Positions 53,998 to 63,206 of a DNA stretch of 64,000 nucleotides are shown here, piece after piece (position 1 is the stretch's first letter; each line of letters begins with the position of its first letter). The notes under the pieces were generated by a model. That model had not been told where the DNA came from. It worked only from the letters and a program-made list of their open reading frames with translations, and did no database searches. Origin of the DNA: Pseudomonadota bacterium (GTDB lineage: Bacteria > Chloroflexota > UBA5177 > JAJPKF01); contig JAJPKF010000018.1 in the NCBI GenBank assembly GCA_021323865.1, positions 310,001 through 374,000 on the forward strand. Reading direction: 5' to 3'. A program made the position numbers and the translations under genes.

Positions 53998-54617
53998 GCT
54001 GGACCTCAAGCCTACAGAGGAAGCTGAGTGAGGGTCTGCCCTATGACCAGCTCCTGCCGGACGAGCAGCCGGCATACGTGCACAGCTACGTGTATCTGTT
54101 TGGGGTGGCGACCATCGGGAGCTTCGTCCTCCTCGTCGTAACGGGAGTGATCCTCGCCGCGTTCGGCCCCCAGTGGTGGCATGGTGCAGCGGTGGGGCAC
54201 TTCTTCAACAGCCTGCATTTCTGGGCCGCCCAAGCGTTCTTCTTCTTTATGGTCGTCCACCTGTGGACCGCCTTCTTCCAAGGAGCGTGGCGAGATGGCC
54301 GAGGCTTGACCTGGGTCTCCGGCGTGGTCACCTTTTTGGTGTCGATCGTCACTGCCTTCACCGGTTATGTGTCTCAGCAGAACTTTGATTCTCAGTGGAT
54401 TGCCACGCAAGGGAAGGACGCCATGAACTCGGTCGGCGTCGGCGCATTCTTCAACGTCCTCAACTTCGGTCAAATGTATGGCTTCCACGTATTCATCATG
54501 CCGGTGGTCGTGGCCGGTCTCATGGGCGTGCATCTCACTCTCGTGCGACTCCGGGGCGTCGTGAGACCCTACGACCTACCTGGGCCGTCGAAGCGGCGAG
54601 TATCGGAGGTGGCATGA
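53994..54617 (+). CDS. Cytochrome b/b6 N-terminal domain protein
   Basis: A 207-aa four-helix cytochrome b6-like protein that carries two b hemes for quinol oxidation. Helix B histidines in NSLHFWAAQAFFFFMVVHLW (14 apart) and helix D pair in YGFHVFIMPVVVAGLMGVHL. Q-site region WVSGVVTFLVSIVTAFTGYV. Only the N-terminal half of a full cytochrome b is encoded, so the normal subunit IV part must come from the next gene. No Rieske protein or cytochrome c gene is adjacent. Confidence 0.92.
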   Translation: MSWTSSLQRKLSEGLPYDQLLPDEQPAYVHSYVYLFGVATIGSFVLLVVTGVILAAFGPQWWHGAAVGHFFNSLHFWAAQAFFFFMVVHLWTAFFQGAWRDGRGLTWVSGVVTFLVSIVTAFTGYVSQQNFDSQWIATQGKDAMNSVGVGAFFNVLNFGQMYGFHVFIMPVVVAGLMGVHLTLVRLRGVVRPYDLPGPSKRRVSEVA

Positions 54618-55564
54618 TGGCGACGAAGCGGGCCTATTACGCAGGCGTGCGATTCGCGCCCTACGACCTCGTGAAGGAGTTTGTCTTCGCCCTTGCCGCC
54701 GTGACGGTCCTGGTGATCGTTCTGGCTGCCCTTCTTTCCTCCCCGGACGTGCCTTCGCTCACCATCAAGACTGTTGCCACGCAAACGCCCCAAAACTACG
54801 TCCAGCTGGAGCTCGACTCGCTCGACGGCAACGGCGATGTGGCCGGGTACGGTCCTCCCTACAACCATCAGTCCGGCTCGGTGCAATATATCGGGCCCGT
54901 TTCCGTGCAGAACCTCTTTGGGGTTCATATTCCCGTCAATCCGGCTCGGGACTATGTTCTCGGGCCGCTCGAACAGACACGGCGCAGCGACCCTGCTTTG
55001 GCGGCAGCACTACAGACGTTCAGAACGGCCCCCGCGACGACGCAGTCCAAATGGGAAGCGGCATACAACTCGGCCCTCCTAAAGGCAAAACAGCAGGGAT
55101 CGAAGCTGACGATCCCTTCCTGCAGCTGCGGGCCGGTGACCCTCATGATGAGCCGGCTACTGGCGCTGGGCCAGAGCGGCGCCATGGACGGCCTCCTCTT
55201 GACGAGCCGCCACTTCTATCAGACCGACTACACCAGGCCATTGCTGTTCATGAATTACACGGACGCGATGGCCAACAAGGCGACGAAGTACAACCTGCTG
55301 GGATCAACCTGGGGAGTCATGAACGAAACGGGGAACTACCCCGGACAGGCGTGGCTCTGGCTATACACGCTGCTCTATCAGATCCCGCCGTACACCACGG
55401 CTTGGGCCGCCAACACGGACGCGCTCGCCATCCTGACGGTTACGATCCTGAGCCTCTTGCTGCTGCTTCTCCCGTGGATCCCGGGCCTCAATCGGTTGCC
55501 CCGGATCATTCCCGTGTACCGGCTGATCTGGCGGCATCACTATCGAACCGGAGGCAATGGATGA
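54617..55564 (+). CDS. Unusual 315-aa membrane partner of the b-type cytochrome
   Basis: Not a standard subunit IV. One helix near residues 20-45 (EFVFALAAVTVLVIVLAALL), then about 230 extracytoplasmic residues (GPPYNHQSGSVQYIGPVSVQ, a Cys pair in PSCSCGPVTLMM, then RHFYQTDYTRPLLFMNYTDA and a WLWLYTLLYQIPPY segment), then a second helix (ALAILTVTILSLLLLLLPWI). It ends PRIIPVYRLIWRHHYR, reminiscent of cytochrome bc C-termini. ATG 54617 has GGAGGT at 6 bases; 54614 is an alternative. Coupled to cytochrome b by overlap. Role inferred from context. Confidence 0.75.
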   Translation: MATKRAYYAGVRFAPYDLVKEFVFALAAVTVLVIVLAALLSSPDVPSLTIKTVATQTPQNYVQLELDSLDGNGDVAGYGPPYNHQSGSVQYIGPVSVQNLFGVHIPVNPARDYVLGPLEQTRRSDPALAAALQTFRTAPATTQSKWEAAYNSALLKAKQQGSKLTIPSCSCGPVTLMMSRLLALGQSGAMDGLLLTSRHFYQTDYTRPLLFMNYTDAMANKATKYNLLGSTWGVMNETGNYPGQAWLWLYTLLYQIPPYTTAWAANTDALAILTVTILSLLLLLLPWIPGLNRLPRIIPVYRLIWRHHYRTGGNG

Positions 55565-55806
55565 GATTCGACAGCGCGCTCCATCACCTCGCCATGATAC
55601 TTGCCGCAGGCATGGGTATCGTCGGATTCGGTCTCATCTATGACGGCTTGGCAGATCATGCTGTTCCGTACTTGACGACCGGGATTCCGCTGCTGATGCT
55701 GGGATTGTGGTGGTCCGGGCGGGACCTCGCGCGAAGTACGGCCGCGGCGCGCCGGCGGAGGCTCCTCCGCGCGCCTCACGCGGAGCCGCCGTGTCGCCCG
55801 ACCTGA
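55561..55806 (+). CDS. Small two-helix membrane protein (81 aa)
   Basis: ATGA-coupled to the previous gene. Helices at about residues 10-30 (LAMILAAGMGIVGFGLIYDG) and 37-55 (PYLTTGIPLLMLGLWWSG), then a very basic tail (RARRRRLLR-type). Fourth member of the cytochrome operon. Function unknown; probably an accessory or assembly subunit. Confidence 0.65.
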   Translation: MRFDSALHHLAMILAAGMGIVGFGLIYDGLADHAVPYLTTGIPLLMLGLWWSGRDLARSTAAARRRRLLRAPHAEPPCRPT

Positions 55807-57861
55807 GGGTTGTTGCCGAGGATCAAGCGACGGCCGCTCTGGAGCATGGCGAGAATGGACATCGAGGTGCCTCCCCCATGCAAAGGCCGACCCATCCGGG
55901 ATTCGCACTTGATCTGAACCGCTTGCGACTGGTTGCCATCGTTGCGCCCGTCGCGTTCCTCGCCGGGGTGGAGGCGGTGAGCGCCTTCGGGCTCGGCCTT
56001 CTGATCTCCAGTCCCGGACTGCGATTCGCGGTTGTTTTTTTGCTCCTGGCGGTCGCGGCGATACCGTTCACCGTTTGGGTATTCCGGGTGATCGAGCGCC
56101 AGCAGCACGATCTGGCGAGGGGAGCCGTCCTTCTCGAGAGCATTCAGGACCACGCCATCATGATGCTTGATCCCGATGGCCGCGTGGTCTCGTGGGGGCC
56201 TGCGGGGGAACAGGTCATGGGCTACGGAGCTGAGGAGATCCTTGGCCGTCCGTATGCGACCTTCTTCCCGCCAGACGCGATCAGCTCCGGCGACTCCTCA
56301 ATCGCGACTTGATGTGGCTCGCGCCGAAGGCAGCGTTCATTTCGAGGGCTGGCGCACTCGGAAGGATGGATCGCGCCTTTGGGGCGAGGCGGTGCTGTCT
56401 GCCGTCCGGAGTGGCGAGGGAGTGTTGTTGGGGTTCTCGGAGGTGACCAAAGATGGGAGCGAGCGCGCCGACGCTCGCCGACAAATCGAGGCCCTGAATG
56501 CGCAGCTCACTGAGCGGGTGGAGGATCTGAGGCGTGCGAATGTCGAAGTGCAACAAAGGAATCGCCAGTTGACGGTGGTCAACGCGGCCATCGCCGCGAT
56601 TTCGGAAGCTCTGGATCCGCGTGAAGTCCTCCAGCGCATCGTCGATGCCGCGCGGGAGTTGGTGGGCGCCAGATATGGAGCGCTGGGAGTTTCGGACGAC
56701 TCCGGCCGGATCGTGGAGTTCATCACCAGCGGGATCACACCACAGGAGCGGGAGGCCATCGGTCCGCTTCCGCAGGGTCACGGTCTTCTCGGAGCGCTGA
56801 TCACCGAGGGTGCGCCGCTGCGGGTGGCAAGGATTCAGGACGATAGGCGTTCGTCGGGCTTTCCGCCCAACCACCCGCCGATGACGACCCTCCTGGGGGT
56901 TCCAATTCACTTCCAGTCTGAGGCTGTCGGCGACCTGTACCTTACCGACAAGATCTCAGCGGTAGGTGAGGCGGAAGTCGAATTTAGCGAGGAGGACGAG
57001 CGTCTTCTGATCTTGCTGGCCAATCATGCAGCAGTAGCGATCACGAACTCTCGCCTCTATAACGAGGCCAAGGCGGCGCGGGATCGACTGCAGATTTGGA
57101 ATGAGCGACTCGAGCTGGAGGTCGCGGAGCGAACACGACAGATCGGCGAGCAGAGCAGAGACCTCACTCGTCGGGTCCTTCAAGCGCAGGAGGAGGAGCG
57201 GAAGCGCATTGCGAGAGAGCTGCACGACGAATCCGCCCAGTCGTTGTCCACATTGCTGATCGGCATCGACTTGCTGGAGCAGAGCTTGTCGGCGGAATCT
57301 CAAGGGGCAGTGCGTGAGCCGCTGGATCGGCTGCGCCGCCTTGCGAAGGGCACGCTGGACGAGATCCGTTCGCTCTCTCACGATTTGCGACCGACCATCC
57401 TCGACGACGTAGGGCTAGAAGCGGCGCTGGAGTGGCTTGGGGCCGAGCTGGCCCAGGGTTTTCGGGGCGAGGTGCGCGTCGAAGTGGAGCAGGGAGCACG
57501 GCAGGCAGGCATCGGCCCCGAGGGGGAGCTGGCCCTGTTCCGCATCGCCCAGGAAGCGCTGAATAATGCTCGAAAGTATGCGCACGCATCGGTGATTGAA
57601 GTTGGGCTGATCGTCGAGGCCAGGGAGGCCCGGCTCACTGTGCGGGATGACGGAACCGGGTTCGACCTCGCGGCACTGCAGGGACCAACGCGTGATGGCG
57701 GGCTTGGTCTCTATGGCATGCGCGAGCGCGCGGCCCTGGTTGGGGGTGACTTGGAGATTGAATCGGCACCCGGTCAAGGCACACGAATCGACGTGCGCCT
57801 CCCGCTGTTGGAAGAGCCGGCGAGTGCGGACTCGGGGAATGCGAGGGACAACACGTGTTGA
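55791..57861 (+). pseudogene. DosS/DevS-like sensor kinase (PAS, GAF, HisKA_3), one-base frameshift
   Basis: Sensor kinase of about 690 aa starting at GTG 55791 inside the previous gene. Two N-terminal helices, then PAS (HAIMMLDPDGRVVSWGPAGE), GAF (FITSGITPQEREAIGPLPQG, FPPNHPPMTTLLGVPI, GDLYLTDK), a coiled coil, and a NarL-type HisKA_3 (RIARELHDESAQSLSTLLIG) with HATPase (RIAQEALNNARKYA, DDGTGFD, GLGLYGMRERA). The frame breaks in PAS: FFPPDAISSG reads in one frame and PQSRLDVARAEG in the next. Removing one base near 56292 restores a normal PAS, so this may be a true lesion or an assembly indel. The GAF has the DosS heme His and distal Tyr (see findings). Confidence 0.8.
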
Positions 57862-58511
57862 TGGAGACGAAGGTGCTGCTGGTCGACGACCACGCCATCT
57901 TGCGCGACGGGTTGCGAATGGTGCTCGAGGCGCAGCCGCAGATTCGCGTCGTGGGAGAAGCCGGCGATGGCCGGGAAGCGGTTGAGCTTGCTGAGAAGCT
58001 GCAGCCCGACGTCGTGGTCATGGACATCGCCATGCCAACTCTGAATGGGCTCGAGGCGACCCGACAGATCAAGCGTCGCTGGCCGCAGATCAAGGTCGTG
58101 ATCCTAACCATGCACGAGAACCAGCAGTATCTGACCCAGATCGTCAAGGCCGGCGCGACCGGGGCAGTTCTGAAGCGGTCGGCGGGCACTGAGCTGTTGA
58201 CCGCCGTATCGGCCGCCGCACATGGACAGACCTATTTCTCGCCGGCGATCGCCAGCATGATGCTTGAGGATTATCGGGCCCGACTGTCCGAGGGCGACGT
58301 GGAAGACCCGGAGATTCTGACCGAACGGGAGCGGGAAGTGCTTCAGCTCGTGGCAGAGGGCAAGACCAATCAGGAAATTGCCGGCCTGCTCTTCCTTTCA
58401 ATCAAGACAGTTCAGACACACCGCGCGCACATTATGGAGAAGCTCGGTGTGCACGATCGCACAGACCTGGTGAAGTACGCCATCCGGATGGGCATGGTGA
58501 CGCCGGATTGA
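57861..58511 (+). CDS. NarL/FixJ-family response regulator
   Basis: A 216-aa regulator whose ATG overlaps the kinase stop (TGATG). Receiver: D9/D10, phospho-acceptor D55 in VVVMDIAMP, T in VVILTMHE, K in AVLKRSAG. LuxR-type HTH: LTEREREVLQLVAEGKTNQE, IAGLLFLSIKTVQTHRAHIM. Partner of the DosS-like kinase; likely targets are its own operon and the following ackA-xfp genes. Confidence 0.93.
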   Translation: METKVLLVDDHAILRDGLRMVLEAQPQIRVVGEAGDGREAVELAEKLQPDVVVMDIAMPTLNGLEATRQIKRRWPQIKVVILTMHENQQYLTQIVKAGATGAVLKRSAGTELLTAVSAAAHGQTYFSPAIASMMLEDYRARLSEGDVEDPEILTEREREVLQLVAEGKTNQEIAGLLFLSIKTVQTHRAHIMEKLGVHDRTDLVKYAIRMGMVTPD

Positions 58512-58662
58512 TTCCGGTAACCATTCGGGTCGGCGGGTTTCAGGGGGGCTTCGAGGTTAGCGCGACCAATTCCGGCTTCTTGCCGGCAGTTGCAGCATGG
58601 ATGAGATGGGTCAGTTTCACTCCCGACCTGACGTTGATCCTGGGAACGATCACTCCTGCGCG

Positions 58663-59778
58663 ATGTTGATCCTGACCCTCAACGTTGGCTCCTCATCCAT
58701 TAAGACCGGCATCTATGCGTGTGGCGACGGAATGGAAATGGTGCCTGAGCCGGCCCTCCGTGAGTCGTGTCAGTTCGATCTTTCGGGAGGCGACGGGCAG
58801 GAAGACGTTCTGACGCCGCTGTGGAAATGGGTCGGAGACAAAGCGTTTGATGTCGTGGGCCACAGGGTGGTTCACGGAGGCAGGAAGTATTCTGCCGCAA
58901 CCCGGCTTACGCCACGAGTAGTCACGGATCTGCAGGCGCTCGTCGCCGTCGATCCAACCCATATGCCCCAAGCCCTCGCGGTGATCCAGGCAGCGGCGGA
59001 TCGATGGCCCGGGACTCCCCAGGTAGCGTGTTTTGACACCGCTTTTCACCGACACATGCCGCGAGTGGCCCAGATGTATCCGCTTCCCAGGGACCTCGAG
59101 TCTCTCGGCGTCGTGCGGTATGGATTCCATGGTTTGTCCTGCGAATACATCATGCATCGGTTGGGGGAGATCGATCCGGTCGAAGCCATGGGCCGAATCG
59201 TGATTGCCCACCTCGGCAACGGTTCCAGCCTGACCGCGGTGCGTGGCGGCAGGAGCATCGACACCACCATGGGCTTCTCACCCACAGGCGGATTGATGAT
59301 GGGGACTCGGTCGGGCGATCTCGATCCGGGCGTCGTTCTGCACCTGTTGGAAGCTGACGGGGCGGAGGCGCAGATTGTGGGGCGGCTGCTGAATCGGCAG
59401 TCCGGACTTCTCGCCGTTTCGGAGATCAGCGCGGACATGCGGGAGCTTTTGGAGGAGGAGGGGAAGGACTATCGCGCTCGTGAAGCGATTGCGCTGTACT
59501 GTTACCAGGCGCGCAAGTACCTGGGCGCATTGGTCGCCGTGCTGGGCGGTTTGGAAACCCTCGTGTTCACCGGCGGCATCGGGGAACACGCTGCCGAAGT
59601 GAGAGCGAGTATTTGCTGCGACCTCGATTTTCTGGGCATTGAGATCGATGAATCTGCCAACGGGGTTCATCGCGAGGTCATCTCCGTCGATGACAGCCGG
59701 GCCAAGGTGCGGGTACTACCGACCGACGAGGATTCCGTCATTGCGCGCCACGCATGGACGGTGGTGGAGGGAAGTTGA
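58663..59778 (+). CDS. ackA: Acetate kinase
   Basis: Converts acetyl phosphate and ADP to acetate and ATP; 371 aa from ATG 58663, which gives the family start MLILTLNVGSSSIK. A longer frame from ATG 58597 is open but not homologous. Active-site elements: GHRVVHGG, ACFDTAFHRHMP, RYGFHGLSCEYI, AHLGNGSSL, GLMMGTRSGDLDPG and FTGGIGEHA. Overlaps xfp by a few bases, so acetyl phosphate made by phosphoketolase is consumed by its co-translated partner. Confidence 0.93.
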   Translation: MLILTLNVGSSSIKTGIYACGDGMEMVPEPALRESCQFDLSGGDGQEDVLTPLWKWVGDKAFDVVGHRVVHGGRKYSAATRLTPRVVTDLQALVAVDPTHMPQALAVIQAAADRWPGTPQVACFDTAFHRHMPRVAQMYPLPRDLESLGVVRYGFHGLSCEYIMHRLGEIDPVEAMGRIVIAHLGNGSSLTAVRGGRSIDTTMGFSPTGGLMMGTRSGDLDPGVVLHLLEADGAEAQIVGRLLNRQSGLLAVSEISADMRELLEEEGKDYRAREAIALYCYQARKYLGALVAVLGGLETLVFTGGIGEHAAEVRASICCDLDFLGIEIDESANGVHREVISVDDSRAKVRVLPTDEDSVIARHAWTVVEGS

Positions 59779-62207
59779 GCGGGTACGCATTTGATGCTTC
59801 CATTTCGAGCGCAGTTCGAGAAGGGGAACAGCCGCGCGGCAAACCGGATGTGCACATACCGGCGGTCCTGACTGCAGAGATGACCGACCGGATCGACCGC
59901 TACTGGCAGGCGGCCAACTACCTGACCATCGGCCAGATCTATCTGCGCGACAATCCGCTCCTACGGCAGCCGCTGTCGGGCGAGCACATCAAGCCTCGTC
60001 TGCTCGGACACTGGGGCACGTCTCCCGGGCTGAGTCTCATCTACGCCCACCTGAACCGGATGATCGTCGAGCACGATCTGAACATCATCTATCTTGCGGG
60101 TCCCGGTCACGGCGGGCCGGCAATCGTCGCCAACGTGTATCTCGAGGGCACCTACTCGGAGATCTATCCGGAGGTCTCACAGGACGTCGATGGCTTGCGC
60201 CGGCTCTTTCGACAGTTCTCGACGCCGGGAGGCATACCGAGCCACGTGAGCGTTCCGACTCCCGGCTCAATCCACGAAGGTGGAGAGCTGGGCTATGTCC
60301 TCTCTCACGCCTTCGGCGCCGCGTTCGATAATCCGGACCTCATCGTCGCGGCCGTTGTGGGAGACGGAGAGGCAGAGACCGGCCCGCTCGCCGGTTCCTG
60401 GAAGGGCACGCGCTTCCTCAATCCAGCTCGTGATGGAGCCGTTCTGCCGATTCTGCACCTCAACGGCTACAAAATCGGTGGCCCCACGGTCATGGGAAGG
60501 GACGCCGACGAGGATGTTGCCCGACTTATCGAAGGCAACGGCTACGACGTCAAATTCGTTGAGACAGACGACCGCGGGACCGCCCACCAAACTCTGGCCG
60601 GCGCCTTGGAGCAGGCAGTGCATCAAATTCGGCGGATTCAGGATGCTTGGCGGAAGGGGTCCCGGGAGCTTCCCCGGTGGCCTGCCATCGTTTTGCGCAC
60701 CCCCAAGGGCTGGACCGGACCTGCCGTCGTGGGTGGCGAACCAATGGAGGGAACATTCCGAGCCCATCAGGTGCCCCTCGCCAACGTGCGCAGCAGCCCC
60801 GAGGAGCTTGCTGAGCTCGAGGCCTGGATGCGCTCATACCACCCGGAGCGCCACTTTAACGACGAAGGCAAGCTGGCGGACGACCTGGCGTCACTCGCGC
60901 CTCGGGGGGACCGCCGAATGGGCGCCAACCCGCACGCCAACGGTGGGCGTCTGAGCGTCGAGCTCGACCTGCCCTCATTTCGCAACTACGCCGTTCCCGT
61001 GGAGTCACCGGCCACCGAGCGTCGTGAGTCGACCCGTCAGCTTGGGGGACTGTTACGTGACGTGTTCACTCGCAACGCCGACGCCGCGAACTTCCGCCTC
61101 ATGTGTCCGGACGAAACCAATTCCAACCGGCTCGGTTCGGTCTTTGAAGTGGAGAACCGCTGCTTCCTGGGTCGAACCATCGACATCGACGATCACGTCT
61201 CACCCCATGGAAGGGTGATGGAGGTGCTCAGCGAGCATCTCTGTGAGGGCTGGCTGGAGGGCTACAACCTCACGGGTCGTCACGGTTTGTTTGCGACCTA
61301 CGAAGCCTTCTCGATGGTCGCAGCGTCCATGATCGTGCAGCACTCCAAGTGGCTGGAGGAAGCGACGCGGCTGGCCTGGCGCGATCCGGTCCCCTCGCTG
61401 AATGTTCTGCTCACCTCGACCTGCTGGCGCAACGATCACAACGGCTTCAGTCATCAGGGGCCAGGGCTGATCGACGTCATGCTGTCGAAACGGGGGACGG
61501 TGGCCCGAATCTATCTGCCTCCCGATGCGAACTGCCTACTCTCGGTCGCAGACCACTGCTTCCGCAGTCGCGACTACGTCAACCTCATCGTTATCGACAA
61601 ACAGCCCCAGCTCCAGTACCTCGACATCGAGACCGCCATCCAGCACTGCGCTCAGGGGGCATCTGTGTGGGAGTGGGCGGGAAACGATCAGGACATTGAG
61701 CCGGACGTCGTCCTCGCCTCGGCGGGCGACATTCCGACCATGGAAACCTTGGCCGCTGCCCAGTGGCTGATGGAGCGGGTACCCGAGCTTCGCATTCGGG
61801 TGGTGAATGTTGTGGACTTGATGACGCTGTTTCCTCAGCATGTCCACCCGCACGGCATGGACGCCACGCAGTTCGTGGACCTGTTTACCGCCGACAAGCC
61901 GGTCATTTTTGCCTTCCACGGCTACCAGCGGGCCGTACACGAGATCGTGCACGGACGTCCGAACGCCGACCGGTTTCATGTGCGCGGATTCAATGAACAG
62001 GGTACGACCACCACGCCATTCGACATGGTGGTCTTAAATGGCATGAGCCGATATCACCTGGCCAGCCTGGCGATCGAGTTTGCCTCTCGCATCCGGCCGC
62101 AGGCAGGAACTCTGATGGCCGAGTGCCGGTCACTGATCCAGAAGGCCGTGGAATATTCGCGCCAGCATCTCGAAGACATGCCGGAAATCAGGGACTGGAC
62201 CTGGTAG
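59775..62207 (+). CDS. xfp: Xylulose-5-phosphate/fructose-6-phosphate phosphoketolase
   Basis: TPP enzyme splitting xylulose-5-P or fructose-6-P with phosphate to acetyl phosphate; 810 aa, full length. TTG 59775 has GGAGG four bases before; ATG 59754 is an alternative. Motifs: LGHWGTSPGLSLIYAHLNRM, YLAGPGHGGPAIVANVYLEG, TPGSIHEGGELGYVLSHAFG, TPP site VVGDGEAETGPLAGSW, LTSTCWRNDHNGFSHQGPGL, and FHGYQRAVHEIVHGR near the end. With ackA it forms a short ATP-yielding bypass needing no respiration. Confidence 0.95.
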   Translation: MSGYAFDASISSAVREGEQPRGKPDVHIPAVLTAEMTDRIDRYWQAANYLTIGQIYLRDNPLLRQPLSGEHIKPRLLGHWGTSPGLSLIYAHLNRMIVEHDLNIIYLAGPGHGGPAIVANVYLEGTYSEIYPEVSQDVDGLRRLFRQFSTPGGIPSHVSVPTPGSIHEGGELGYVLSHAFGAAFDNPDLIVAAVVGDGEAETGPLAGSWKGTRFLNPARDGAVLPILHLNGYKIGGPTVMGRDADEDVARLIEGNGYDVKFVETDDRGTAHQTLAGALEQAVHQIRRIQDAWRKGSRELPRWPAIVLRTPKGWTGPAVVGGEPMEGTFRAHQVPLANVRSSPEELAELEAWMRSYHPERHFNDEGKLADDLASLAPRGDRRMGANPHANGGRLSVELDLPSFRNYAVPVESPATERRESTRQLGGLLRDVFTRNADAANFRLMCPDETNSNRLGSVFEVENRCFLGRTIDIDDHVSPHGRVMEVLSEHLCEGWLEGYNLTGRHGLFATYEAFSMVAASMIVQHSKWLEEATRLAWRDPVPSLNVLLTSTCWRNDHNGFSHQGPGLIDVMLSKRGTVARIYLPPDANCLLSVADHCFRSRDYVNLIVIDKQPQLQYLDIETAIQHCAQGASVWEWAGNDQDIEPDVVLASAGDIPTMETLAAAQWLMERVPELRIRVVNVVDLMTLFPQHVHPHGMDATQFVDLFTADKPVIFAFHGYQRAVHEIVHGRPNADRFHVRGFNEQGTTTTPFDMVVLNGMSRYHLASLAIEFASRIRPQAGTLMAECRSLIQKAVEYSRQHLEDMPEIRDWTW

Positions 62208-62234
62208 AAAGCTTAATTCCGGGCCGGTCGGAAG

Positions 62235-62264
62235 GGCCAGTCTTCCTGCTGTTGACTACTGGCC
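62235..62264. terminator. Weak hairpin after xfp
   Basis: GGCCAGT (62235-62241) pairs with ACTGGCC (62258-62264) around a 16-base loop, shortly after the xfp stop. The rest of the 250-bp gap to the convergent tag gene shows nothing else. Confidence 0.35.
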
Positions 62265-62457
62265 GGGGTGAGTCGGTGAAAGCAGATAGAGGGCGCCGAT
62301 GACCGCGAATATGGCGGTCCAGGTTCCCGCGTCAGCGAACATATCTCAGATCTTCCGGGTGGTTTGACTCAACACTATATCCGGGTTGCGGTTACGTCAC
62401 CATCGTTTCCCGCCCGGAGATGGTAGCCAAATCGGCCTACGCACTTCGGAATCTGGC

Positions 62458-63087
62458 TCAGGTGTCGGAGAAGCGTTCAATCGCGTGGGCAACCTGCGCG
62501 TGTCGAAAGCAGGAAACGACGTGGTCGTTGACCAGGCCGGCCGACTGCATGATTGCGTAACAGATCGTGGGACCGACGAACCGGAAACCGCGCTTCCGAA
62601 GATCCTTGCTCATTCCCAGGGACTCCTCCGTCTGAGCCGGAATCTCGGACTCTGCCACCCAACGGTTCTGAACGGGACGGTCGTTCACGAAGCGCCAGAA
62701 GTACCGCGAGAAAGAACCGAATTCCTGGGCGACTTGCAGAAAGGTGGTCGCGTTGCCAACGGTCGCCTCGATCTTCGCCCGATTCCGGATAATCAGCGGC
62801 GATGAACAGAGATCATCTACATCCTTCGCCGTCATCATCGCGACGGCCTCCGGGTCGAATCCGCGGAAGGCCTCGTGAAATCCTTCCCGCTTGTTCAGAA
62901 TGATGGACCAGCTCAAGCCGGCCTGAAAGGTATCGAGTACCAGGTACTCGAACAACCGGCGGTCATCGCGCTGCGGCACCCCCCACTCTGTGTCGTGATA
63001 GTGGCGCATACGCTCCGAGATCTCCGACCAGGAGCAACGACCGACCGTGCTCTCCCTCGACGGCTCGATGTCGACTCTCGTTTCCAT
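62458..63087 (-). CDS. tag: DNA-3-methyladenine glycosylase I
   Basis: Base-excision repair enzyme removing 3-methyladenine, 209 aa. Zinc site: Cys in GRCSWSEI and His in YHDTEWG at the N-terminus, with His and Cys in NDHVVSCFRH at the C-terminus. Substrate pocket LFEYLVLDTFQAGLSWSIIL and the helix-hairpin-helix-like IIRNRAKIEATVGNA. RFVGPTICYAIMQSAGLVND is the family signature. Length slightly over E. coli Tag owing to a short N-terminal extension. Confidence 0.94.
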   Translation of the reverse strand: METRVDIEPSRESTVGRCSWSEISERMRHYHDTEWGVPQRDDRRLFEYLVLDTFQAGLSWSIILNKREGFHEAFRGFDPEAVAMMTAKDVDDLCSSPLIIRNRAKIEATVGNATTFLQVAQEFGSFSRYFWRFVNDRPVQNRWVAESEIPAQTEESLGMSKDLRKRGFRFVGPTICYAIMQSAGLVNDHVVSCFRHAQVAHAIERFSDT

Positions 63088-63120
63088 GGCCTGACTCTAC
63101 GGCCGGTCTGGTGAAGTTCG

Positions 63121-63137
63121 GCGTAAGCTTTGCGTAA
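63121..63137 (-). promoter_or_regulatory. Direct repeat TTACGC-N5-TTACGC
   Basis: Two identical hexamers (GCGTAA at 63121-63126 and 63132-63137, read as TTACGC on the minus strand) have an 11-bp period, the geometry of OmpR/PhoB-type binding sites. They lie between the divergent tag and molybdoprotein genes. Confidence 0.4.
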
Positions 63138-63206
63138 CATCCGCCACGAAAGAGTAACCCGGGCGTGGAATAGTGAGAGTAGAGAACAAAGCCTTTGGGA
63201 GTCGAA

